64,000 nt of DNA from Diphasiastrum complanatum (lineage: Eukaryota; Streptophyta; Lycopodiopsida; Lycopodiales; Lycopodiaceae), in NCBI GenBank assembly GCA_029204225.1, contig CM055102.1:38887014-38951013 (forward strand). The letters run 5' to 3'. How positions within the stretch are numbered: the stretch's first letter is position 1; each line of letters opens with the position of its first letter. Positions 1-15,704 of the stretch are shown piece by piece. Under the pieces are notes generated by a model that saw only the letters and a program-made list of their open reading frames with translations, ran no database searches and was not told where the DNA came from. A program made the translations under genes and the position numbers.

Positions 1-469
1 ATCATAAATTGATACTTAAAGGTCATTAGATGATTATATGGAAATATGATGATTCTCAAGATGATGAGTAATTCTTGATCAATTGGTGGAGTTAAAATTT
101 AGATTTGTTATTTGAACTTTTAATTTGTGTACAAACTTGAGATTGTTTGGATCTCACAGGCATTTTCATTAGTAATTGTTTACTTAAAATTAAATAAAAT
201 AATTTAATTTGAAAAAAAAAATGATAATATCAGAACTTCTATTAAATGTGTTATATTACCTCACATTTATAAATGAGAAATAATTAGTGGACTATCAACT
301 TCATGTATAACCATGACCAAAACTTTATGTCAAGGGTGAGGGAGAGATGTGAGATGGTCTTTGACAGTAGAATCATATATTGTTGGATGGTTTTTTGAGC
401 ATCATGCTACACAAGATGTCGGTTCAAATTAAATGCCACATATATTTAAAAAAAAAACCATTGTCATCC

Positions 470-597
<128 letters not shown>

Positions 598-759
598 GTA
601 GGTTGAAAATAATACACAAATGTCTGAAAATATTCTATACTAATAAATGACCCTGGAATTGAAACTTGTTTTAGGAAAAATGTCATGCTAATGAATATCA
701 TCATGAGAGAAATAGCTTAAAATTTTTCAAATAAACACCAACATGCAATTTAAACACCT

Positions 760-760
<1 letters not shown>

Positions 761-810
<50 letters not shown>
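761..810. repeat. (CA)25 microsatellite
   Basis: Uninterrupted CA dinucleotides, about 50 bp, in AT-rich flanks. Confidence 0.98.
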
Positions 811-811
<1 letters not shown>

Positions 812-889
812 CACTTGCCATGTAGTTTGCATCATAATGAAACGATATGATGGTAATCATCCACGACCATTGGAAATAGCTATATTGTT

Positions 890-1276
890 AACAACTCATG
901 AAATGCATACTCTATAAATAACTCACTCCCTTGTTCTATGTCCTTGGTGGCAATCGTTGCTATAAACCCATAGTCACGTGGATTTGTACTATTTTGAGAT
1001 CTCCAAGGTTTGAGAAATGGAACATGTTCTCTCTTCCATATCTCCCATGATTATTCGAATCTCACTTTCAAGAACACCTCGCACATCATTTTCAACTAGG
1101 GCATAGGTTTCCATTCTCGGATAAACGGCACATAATTGTTTCCAATGTCGAAGTTTATATTGAGGTCCACCATAAGGAGACAATATATCATCTTTATGTA
1201 GACATCCTAACACAAACAAGCCCTCGCCAACAATGTCATTTATTCCAAATTTTTTTACTATATATGTTTTTTTCAT
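890..1276 (-). pseudogene. SET-domain-like relic (weak)
   Basis: On the minus strand one frame (1276 to 989) includes VGEGLFVLGCLHKDD followed by ILSPYGG. This resembles the start of a SET methyltransferase fold, where a glycine-rich strand leads to a YxG turn. After a frame change near 1010, a second frame reads YGFIATIATKDIEQGSELFI, which resembles the SET C-terminal strand (FIATRDIxxGEEL). The intervening NHSC-type motif is not recognisable. I infer a broken SET-domain fragment. The match is by eye and short, so chance similarity is possible. Confidence 0.3.
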
Positions 1277-1533
1277 AGTATTACATCCATGGGAATTGGC
1301 AATTCGTTATTCCAAAGTCCATTGGTTATTCCAAAGTCCATTGGAACTAGGATCAAAATCAATAATTCCAAAGAAGGAGAAATATTTGGATGCACATATT
1401 GATCTGACAATTCCTTTACATTGCCTTTTATATTTTGAAGATAAGCTGATAACATTTCATCAAAAATCTCCCATGTTATCTGAAAGGTGTTATGAATAAA
1501 GCTTAGGCAAATTAATAATAAAATATTATTCAT

Positions 1534-3543
<2,010 letters not shown>

Positions 3544-3720
3544 GTCAGCCTCTTGAATTGTATTTAGATCATGCAACATTTGGAAAACCAGCTTAATTCA
3601 CATTACATTATGTCTCTTTGGAGCAGAGCACAGACTGAAGATTTCATCTTCCTCTTTGTCCTAGATACTTCTCCTTCCATTGCTTGATGTATATGTGTTT
3701 GTGTGTTGAGATAGAGGTTG

Positions 3721-6236
<2,516 letters not shown>

Positions 6237-6754
6237 TGTAAGGGAAGCTCCCTAAGATCCTACTTACAAGACAATACACAATGCAAAACACACTATGGAG
6301 CAACCACCCAACCAAGTAGAGCAACCAATCAACTCTAGAATCTCCACCCCCAAGCCAAGGAACAATGAGCATGAATGTAGAGTGAAGGCCTGGCAATGAA
6401 TCAATGATCACAATGAGGAGTAGGGCGAGTTTGGCCTCAATATATAGAGCCAAAAACAACGTGGGCACATAGCCATGCATAGCCCTAAGTTCCCTATACA
6501 TAGATTCACCTAGAATAGAGTCCTAAGCATGGACCAACTATTCATAGAATTGCTATTGATAACTCTACACATGCATACACTGTCTCAAACCTTGTCTAAA
6601 CTCCATTTAGTGTGTTCTGGGCCTCACAAGGATATTAGATACTTTCGGGTCACATCCAATATGACATGGCGTAACTAACAGCTTGATTTATTGGAGTACC
6701 GTGTATCCAAGACTGGAGTATACTGAATCCTACTTACTGGTCATGGACATATCA
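6237..6754 (-). repeat. 3' LTR of the LARD-like element
   Basis: 518 bp. Aligned to the other LTR, it has an extra ~27 bp segment around 6316-6342 and a few substitutions. Confidence 0.92.
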
Positions 6755-6768
6755 TTCTTCCCTCCTTA
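6755..6768 (-). promoter_or_regulatory. Polypurine tract of the LARD-like element
   Basis: On the minus strand it reads TAAGGAGGGAAGAA, directly before the 3' LTR, as expected for the plus-strand priming site. Confidence 0.8.
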
Positions 6769-9700
6769 AACTGCTTCTATCCTTAGAAGCTCTCTAAACA
6801 GGAAAGAATAACAGAAACGGTTCTTTTAACTTTAAATATTAACCAAGAAAATCATTATCCTTAATCAAAACTACCAATCAAACAAGTACTCAAAGAAAAA
6901 CTGTTTCCAATCGTTAATCTCTACTCTGGAGTACAAACTCTGATTTGAAAAGTACACTAAGCGATAAATTTCTCAACTGGGTTACATTCACTACAAGTTA
7001 GTAACTTCACCTTCATGTAAAGCACTTACATGACCCACATTTGATCGAATGGTTTTCTTCTTTCCCATATCGTGACTAGGTACTAAAACACACCATTGAC
7101 TATCAGATCTTTACAGTCCTAGGATTTTCTGATGTCTCATACCATCAGCTTTCCTTCCAAAAAATCCTTAACCGTCTTATCCGATATTCTAGAGATCCAC
7201 TAATCATCTAGTTGTCCTATAATCCATATAGGATATTATCTCTTGTCCCAAACACTGGAGAATCCTTTTATTTGAATGACTGGCATGTCTATCAGATGGA
7301 TACCCAAAATCCACATCTAATTATGTGACTTAGACAGAAGAATTAACATGGTTCAATATTTTATCCTGATCCTTTCTGGTTATTGACAAGCTTCTGTCAA
7401 CTAACAGATCCAATGTAATCCACATATCAGATTCCACTTCTGACATCACAATTGACATCCAAAACTGTGGATAACTCAATGGTTACAAAGATATCAGTTA
7501 CGAATTCAATTGAATGAATTCTATCTAGGAAATTAATAACCAGTATTAAGCAATTATTTACTGGGATTACACAAAATCCTAACTGCGAAATACATTTCCC
7601 GATCACACTTACTACCTCTGATGTCCACTCTTCTTCCCTCCTTAGAATTTTCAGTTCCTTGAAAATCTTTCAACTAAGGTACCTAAAAGATGTAACGACA
7701 TTTAATAAATGTTTAAAAATTAATTACTATAGAAAAAAGTCTAAAACAATTTCATTTTTGTCTTGTACCTCAGCTGAATATCTGATATATCAAAAATCAT
7801 TTACTAGTATGTGAAACTATACTAGTTTGATCTTTGAATATAATTCACCATAGGATTTTACTGAAAATGAAATCAGTTATGTAATTTCTATAATTACAAA
7901 TTTTTCAATAAACTTGGACTGTTTTTGTTTTTTATTGGCTGGTTTGGCATCACTCCGTTAATTTTGACAAAACCTATCCAAATACAGAATATGAAATTAC
8001 ATGAAAGGAAATCTCATCAATAGAATTTCAATAATTCTTGAATTGTATCCTGTCAGATTTACTGTCTAGATAAATAATACTATTGCCACTCATTCAATCT
8101 GGTCATTTCATATTGTTTGACAATTTTAATCAAATTTAACGAGTATCTTGCACAATCGTTCACTTGACTGATTTCTAGCGATCTACATCGATTAGAAAAA
8201 CTATCTGACAAGTAATTGATTTCAAATTTTTACCAAATTGAAATTCAACAAAAAAAACATCAAATTTTAACTTTCAATCTGGGAGTTTCCAACTCCAAGA
8301 ATGACAGAGCTGTAAAATTTGTCAGCAATTTCATTGCGGTTTCTTCTGTCAATTTTAACTTATTTATCTTCGGAAAATAATTTAGACTTAGTGAAAACAC
8401 CGTGATCAATTCTGACTGATAAAATTAGTTTAATCAATTCACTAATCTAAATTGATTCCATAGATAACAAAAAAATGACTGAAATTTTGATTTTTTTGGA
8501 AAACTTGATTTTTGCTTTATTTTACGTAATTCAAAAATTCTGACGAAAATACTGTTAGTACAAAAGGCAATCGAAAAATTAAAAAACTATCTGATTCCTA
8601 ATGTTATTAATCCAATGTCTAACTGGCATGCAGAGCACACTACATCAATCACAATGTCATTACGGAATTTTTTACATAAACTTCAGTTTTACGGTATTTG
8701 TAAACCAATATCACTGATTTGTGACCCAACTGAGCACATGCGTATGACCACTCAAATCGATTGTAAATCCACCATGCATGTCAGAATCACTCTGAGAATC
8801 GACATGCAACCAATGCATGCAAGCACAATACTACAAATTAGGGAAATGACTGGCATGCAATCAGAACAATTTCAAATTTTGCCAATTTTACTCACAAAAC
8901 TGCAAAACTTCAGATGATCATAACTTTGGCTACATGACACCAAATTGGGTGCTGTAAAGATCAGTACATAGGGAGACCAAGTGAACAAGATGCTTGCCAT
9001 GTCAATCTGCCACCTAGGCTTCATACATGCGAGATCAGAGTATCAGAAAATCAGTAGTAGGGTGCACTTCCACAAGAAGGAATCATGCAAAAACGTGCAA
9101 ACACCCATCCTAGCCCAAAACTGATGTTACCAATATTCTTAAACAATCAATTAGACTTCCATGAAGCATTCATACTAATCCTCAGATGTAGTATAAGTTG
9201 AGAACAAAGATTTTTAGATTTTTAGAAGTCAAAATAGCTTCAAACTTGATGGAGATGGTGCATAAGCCACCGGCCATCAATTTACAGGTATGATAGCTTG
9301 CTGGGAAGGTAAAAGGGAATGCCAATCATTTTGTAAATAGTTCCATAATGATCTTCTCATGGATTTGGAGATATACATCCCCCCAAAATCACCAAAAATG
9401 GTCATTTTTGAGCTTTTTTGACTTCCTACAAGTCCAATTGCTGGAATTCTTGGCTCTAACTTCAGGGAAAGCTTCAAAAGACTTTGATTCACCTCTTTAC
9501 AAGCTCTACATGGTGTGTTACAGCCAACTACTATCCAACTTTATGAAAAAAAACAAGAAAAAATGATGATTTTTGGCGATTTTCCATTTTTTTCATCACA
9601 ATAAAGTGGAAATTCATGACGTACAACTCTTTCTCTAACACATGCAAACAAATTTATAAAATTATAACCATCTAATTGATCTGATCCTGCTGGATTTTGG

Positions 9701-10107
9701 TTCTTACTATCTATTTTGTGCCAAAAAGCATGAAAAACCAAGCAATTTTGACCAAAACATAGCCTAGAATCATAAATCATTGGAAAGAACCAGCATGCAT
9801 CATTAATTTCATCATTAATGAACCCTAAAACGAAAGTACACTTGCTGGAAATTTCAGATCCGCCAAAGATTTGATCTACACAAGAAAAAGCTCCAAAAAA
9901 GCATCACAACTGGCCTTCAAGGACAATTCTCCATAAAACCACAAAGAATCCCAAGAGTAATGGATCTTAGCAACATGCAAATTGAAACTGCGATAGTACA
10001 CCCACTTGCACCCTTGCTATCCACCTTGGAAGATAATTCCAATGATCCAATCTGAAATTTCGACAAAAGGTTGCCCTTCTCCATGTTCTCCAATCATCGT
10101 AAGCCTT
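6769..10107 (-). other. Non-coding interior of the LARD-like element
   Basis: About 3.3 kb, AT-rich, with no protease, reverse transcriptase, integrase or zinc-knuckle motifs on either strand. Short frames such as 8615-8917 and 9277-9492 resemble nothing I know. Confidence 0.75.
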
Positions 10108-10119
10108 GCTCTGATACCA
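10108..10119 (-). promoter_or_regulatory. Primer-binding site (initiator tRNA-Met)
   Basis: The minus strand reads TGGTATCAGAGC, the canonical plant site complementary to the 3' end of initiator tRNA-Met, one base from the 5' LTR. Confidence 0.92.
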
Positions 10120-10120
10120 A

Positions 10121-10607
10121 TGTAAGGCAAGCTCCCTAAGATCCTGCTTACAAGACAATACACAATGGAAAACACACTATGGAGCAACCACCCAACCAAG
10201 CCACCCCCAAGCCAAAGAACAAAAAGCATGAATGTAGAGTGAAACCCTGGCAATGAATCAATGATCACAATGAGGAGTAGGGCGAGTTTGGCCTCAATAT
10301 ATAGAGCCAAAAGCAACCTGGGCACATAGCCATGCATAGCCCTAAGTTTCCTATAAATAGATTCACCTAGAATAGAGTCCTAAGCATGGACCAACTATTC
10401 ATAGAATTGTTATTGATAACTCTACACATGCATACACTGTCTCAAACCTTGTCTAAACTCCATTTAGTGTGTTCTGGGCCTCACAAGGATATTAGATACT
10501 TTCGGGTCACATCCAGTATGATGTGGCATAACTAACAGCTTGATTTACTGGAGTGTACGCAAGATTAGGAGTATACTGAATCCTACTTACTGGTCATAGA
10601 CATAACA
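10121..10607 (-). repeat. 5' LTR of the LARD-like element
   Basis: 487 bp, nearly identical to 6237-6754 except for the missing ~27 bp segment, a small second gap and scattered substitutions. Confidence 0.92.
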
Positions 10608-10921
10608 AGTTCCATGACCAGACACCAATTGTCCTCAAAGCAGTTTTCCGGGTCGAACTTCGACGGAGGTTTTGGGCTACTTGTATGCCCGTTTGATGTC
10701 TTGTCTATTCTCATAGGTTTCTCTCGACGTCTCCCACTAGCCGAAATAGACGGTATGAGAAACCGATGTCGTTTCTAAAAATGGAACGTTTGACAAAAAA
10801 TTGAAAAACTAGGTCATTTCCATTACCGTTAAAGTGTTCTCCTTGGTACGAAAGGTCATACTGACCAAATGATGTCAGAATTAGGCATAAATAGATCCGT
10901 CATGTCCTTATTGGGTGCATG
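10608..10921. repeat. Degenerate ~350 bp tandem array, right part
   Basis: Sequence from 10613 completes the unit broken at 6236: the order of landmarks continues exactly as in the unit at 5125-5399. A new unit starts near 10813 and is cut at about 10921 by the next LTR. Confidence 0.88.
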
Positions 10922-11406
10922 TGTTAAAATCCTATTAGGATCTAGTGCACTATGCAGATCACATCACACAATCACCATAGCCACTCCTCACAAGCTCTCA
11001 AAGATGGCACAACAAAAGCTTAATAGATTACAAAGAAACACTGTACATATAGAGTATTCACAAACTGCATGAAAAGGCAAGTGTCCTAAAATTGGCCTAC
11101 CACCTGTCAAACTAAGGTCGGGCCCAATATGGCCAAATTCGACCGACAAACTTGGGACATGCCCCCAAGTATAGCAAGTACTGTAAATAACTATGTACAG
11201 GCTAATTTTTTCTATGTGTGGCTACCGAGCTAATCCAAGTACCCGTCTATGGGATTAGTGCCCGACTGATATGACAATAGTGGGTCACGTCCCGATAACA
11301 ACCAGAAATTGTAAATCCTAATTAACTGAAAATATATATAGTTAATTACAATACTGCATTTCAAGCTTACAATATAAATATATCAGATCAAATCTGATTC
11401 TTAACA
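10922..11406 (-). mobile_element. LTR of a second retrotransposon, partner LTR not found
   Basis: Starts TGTTAAAATC and ends TTCTTAACA, so it has 6 bp inverted ends. The bases just inside (11407-11423) read on the minus strand as TTGAGCTTAAGGGAGAG, a good polypurine tract, making this the 3' LTR of a minus-strand element. I could not find the other LTR or a primer site before 15.7 kb, so the element is probably truncated. Confidence 0.75.
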
Positions 11407-14400
11407 CTCTCCCTTAAGCTCAAATGTAGTAGGAGTAAAGAAATATATTGCAGCAGCATCTGGAGTGTCCAAAAGATGTTATGCAATCCCTGCTACCCTG
11501 CACTTGACTCACACTCAAGCACACCATCAAACCACCAGGTTTGGGACTCAAAGTATCATGCAAACACAATGCTCATGCAAAGAGTCTGCCACCATACTCT
11601 CGACCAACTGACTCGTCCCCAATCCGACTTGAACACAAGTGGACCACATGAGTGACATGGCTCAAACTCAGGAAATCCCACTGCCACCATGAGACTTACA
11701 TCCTCCATCTAGCTAGGCTGACATCCTATCAGACACTTACAAGCACAGACCTGTAAAGCTGACATAAATGAGCGACTGAGGCTCAACCTGAGGAAATCTT
11801 ACTGCCACCATAAGATTGTACCCTCACTAGATAGACAGCTAGTAGACAATGACAAGTCAATGAGCATAAAATGATTACTTTGTTCCTGATGTAGCAAATG
11901 CACAACCACATACAACTCCGACTTAGATCTAGAGTCCCGTGACAAGGCAACATGCAAGCCCACACACACTCATGCAAACCAACATGAATGATAAAGCATC
12001 AGATACATGACTAAGGCCTGTCCATAAGTGATATCCTGTCGTACCAACACATGTGCCACCTGTAGATCTGCTGCTACACTACTGGTCATCAAATCAGGTC
12101 CTCAACCATGGCTTGCACCTATAACAAAGGTGCCCTCACATCCAAGCACATCACATAGATTTCCTCATACATCATCCAAGATCAACCGTCTCGAACCAAT
12201 GAGTGCTCCAAGCCTCATCTCTGATGTATCTCCCAAACAAAGCTATGCTCCAAGCCGCTTTGCCCTGACATCCTGTCTAATAAGTCCTGAAAGCTAATCC
12301 CCATCCATTCCCCATGCTCCAAGCACAAGAGTCTACCAAGGAGTCAATGAATGAATGTACACAAACCTCATCATAGGCTATACATGAGTAGCTCACCTAT
12401 CTCCCAGAGATACTGATGATAGTCTATCTCTCCTACATCCCATGTAGGTTCAACTTTCTATGCTTGACATTGCCAACCCTGATTTGACCAGTCTATAGGC
12501 CTCCCACCAAGGAGCCTATCTCCCCACATTGTATCCATCATAGCGTCCAAGCCAAAACAAATGCAAACTAGATTCGCTATCGTGATGAATAACTCACCCA
12601 CAATCCATAGCATATCAGGTAGGATAGCTCCAAAACCCTGTACCATGTACCATCTGATCACCAAGTATCCATTACCCGCTGATAGCTCTCCAAGAATCTG
12701 TCCACCTGTAGTGCAACTAGACTTCAACTAGATCTAACCAAAAGCTGCATCCTACTTACCAAAAGATGTTGGATAGAAATAACATGTGACGCCAACTTGG
12801 AGATAACTGTGCATATAACCATGCAGCTCACCTGATCACTCGCCAACGTATGAGCTGTCACTCCTTGAGCAGCCATCTCCATCTTTGTAGGCTCACAACC
12901 ATGGGCATCCTGGATCCACATCACCCCTAATGCACTCCATGCCCTCAGAATATGTACCACCTCCAGGTACACTCCATGCCACCTACCTCCAAGTAGGCAT
13001 GACCCGTCCCTAGGTCACCACATGATGCACCAGCTGAAGAACATCATCCATACATCAAATGAGATATCATACCTGAGCAACTGTAGCATCTCCCTGAGTG
13101 CCACCCCAATGGACTCGTCATCCACATACTATGCTCACCTGATGTCTCCGATCCTGGTCACCATCTTGCTAGACAAGCCGAACTCCAAAGCATCACTTGC
13201 TCCACCTAGCTCCTAGCATCTGCTCGCTCTCCCTGGCTATGTGCCACCCGACACCATGCCAACGCAAGCCTATCCTTGAGTCGTCGCTCATGGGATCTCG
13301 CAACTACTGTCTCCTTGATCGTACTGAGGTATACGACTCTGAGTGACTCCCTCTAGGCTTCTCCATAATCTCACCACCTCAGAATCTGCACCATGAAAAT
13401 TCCAGCACCTATGCCAAGCCTAGACTCCTACAAATACAGCCAACTGCATGAAAGCTATAGGTAGCTTATCCATGCCCGTGATGGTAGATGTCTCCCCATC
13501 GATGCCAATGTCCAATGACTGGCCCCATGCTGTAATGCCAACCTATACTCCCAAATGAGCACACCATGAAGTCCTCACCATCAATGTCCCCTCCAATAGA
13601 TCACTAGCAAAACACTCACCATAGTATTTGCCCTCCGATCATTCCCAATCATGCGATCTCCATCAGCTCTCCAACCTAGAGCTGGCTCTCAAAGCTTCAC
13701 ACTTTGCCCATTTGCATTTGCAGCTTTTTGATTTCGTCATGAATCACCCCTATAAGTCTTGTCCATGCCAATGACTCAAGTCCAATATGAAATAGCTGCC
13801 CCTTGATGATCATCCCATGTCATCCTACACTGCTATCCCTACCAGGTATTTCAATGCCATCCCTGATCACAAAGATCTGAGCATCTACCCTGTAGTGCCC
13901 ACCTATATTCCCCCAAACTAGCTCAAAGCTGCTCTTGTGAATGGTTCCAAACCACTCCCTGAGAATACACTAAGATGTGAACTCCAAATCCATCATCAAT
14001 CTCTCACATGACTGTGCATGCCCATATCCCTCCAAGTGAACCTGTGAGATCTTCCATGGCCCAAACCAAATGATCTGCACCCTGTCATCACTGAAATCTG
14101 CATCCCTGATGCAATACTAATATGGCAAATTGACTTCACTTACCCAAAATAGGCAGTTGAAGTGTATCTCATCGATGACAAACCTGATACCTGTTCCACA
14201 GCTAAAATGGCATCATCAAAATTGACTTACCAACTGCAAAACCACAAAATCATCACACTCACCACTCTCAAGAGTCTCCAAAGTGTGATTATTGACTCGT
14301 TCTTCATCCTCCATGTGTCCCACACACAGCTCGTCCAATGCAAGTCCATTATCTTGCCCAATGGCTTCCAATTGGAACCACCTCGCACTTCCATCACCTG

Positions 14401-15650
14401 TGACCGCCAAAATGTGTGTACCTCCAAGCTAGCCCATATTTCCCTCTGAACGAGAAATTTTCAAGCTACAGATGCGTGTGTCAATGCAGCTATCACCTGA
14501 CTCGACAATACCATCGTCGATCATGCCTGTGAGAGCGTTCCCCCAAAATGCCACCTAACGTTGGTCGGTTCTAACCCCAGAAGTTGAACCTGATCACAAG
14601 AATTTTTCACTTGTAACCGGCATACCATGCCTAACTCTCACCTATGATTGCTTGCCCTCTCAAAATTGTCGCCAATGATGAGTAGTCACGCCGTCAAACT
14701 GCACTTCTGTCGCCAAAACTAGCTTTCTCCACACAATTCTGCTACCATTCACCCCCATATCGCATTTACCACTTCCAAACACCTTGTTACCCTGTCAAGA
14801 ATAAGTAATAATTATTTAGAAGTGATTATGCCTCATTGTACCACCCTGCAGCAGGTTTCACCAGCCAAAAATTGCCCCAAATTTGGCCCTACAGTACCCA
14901 AATAGCGAATGTAGTCCATCACTAGGTCACCCACACTCTGCTTGATAGAATGGTGATGAAAACTCCCCAAAACACGTTTTTTCCTACTCTGTGACGTTGC
15001 TCTATCCGTTGGCTTTGAGCAACTAGTTTCAGAGGTCATTTTGGCTCAATGATGGCCAAAATAGTTGCCTTCTAGCCAAATATAGGCCCAAAACCAATAT
15101 GCCTTGCAAAATTGAATTGATTCTTAATGAAGATTTTTAATGAAGTGAAGTCCATTCTAGACTTCCTATTTCAATGTGAAGATTTTTAAGAATAATGAAG
15201 TGCCCTTTGCAATTCTCTGCCCTTCGGGACCACTTCACCTCAATCCAATGGGTATTTGCAATTGAATGGCTCATAATCAATTCTCCAACCCGTGATCTAA
15301 GTCGTCCATTGCTCTAGATCACGATCCCATGGCCCTATCTGCTCATGCACGCCCATCATTGGTCCTCTGACCGCTGGAGCCTTATGGCCGCTACCACACC
15401 TCCTGATTCGGTGCGCACGTTGTCATGGCCTCCTCCTCCATCTCTCTCCCTCCTTACTGACATCAAGCTATGTCAAGGGTTTCTTTGGTTGCTTGCTAGA
15501 CATCGACCTATCTCCACCTCTGATCTGCAGCCAGGCACGGCTCTTTGCCAACACAATTTTAGTACTAGGGCACCCTGCCTCATGCTTTTTCAACACTCAA
15601 ATTGGTTCTCTGTGGTGAAAGATCCAACCTTATTTAGCTGTGAACCCTAG
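11407..15650 (-). other. Interior of the truncated LTR element or other non-coding DNA
   Basis: More than 4 kb with no recognisable gag or pol motif. The left part presumably belongs to the element whose 3' LTR is at 10922. Around 11640-11820 a ~120 bp segment with CAGGAAATCCCACTGCCACC-like sequence occurs twice in diverged form. The frame at 15345-15650 is of unknown nature and probably chance. Confidence 0.4.
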
Positions 15651-15704
15651 TCTGTGAGGAAAAGGATGATTTCTTGGGCATTTATCAGTCTCTTACTGAG
15701 CTTG

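Larger units (their letters stand above)
6237..10607 (-). mobile_element. Complete non-autonomous LTR retrotransposon (LARD-like)
   Basis: Two direct repeats, 6237-6754 and 10121-10607, begin TGTAAGG and end in CA. They flank a 3.4 kb interior with no recognisable gag or pol frame. The 5 bp AGTTC lies immediately outside both ends (6232-6236 and 10608-10612), a perfect target-site duplication. A primer-binding site complementary to initiator tRNA-Met abuts the right LTR and a polypurine tract abuts the left LTR, so the element is on the minus strand. Structure matches large retrotransposon derivatives, which are mobilised in trans by an autonomous relative. The primer site plus purine tract resemble those of Ty3/gypsy elements of the del/Tekay type, but that is inference. 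Confidence 0.92.

Noticed and set aside
12028-14449. Frames of 64-95 codons between 11.8 and 14.5 kb
   Set aside because: Low similarity to anything recognisable, overlapping on both strands, and no conserved motif.
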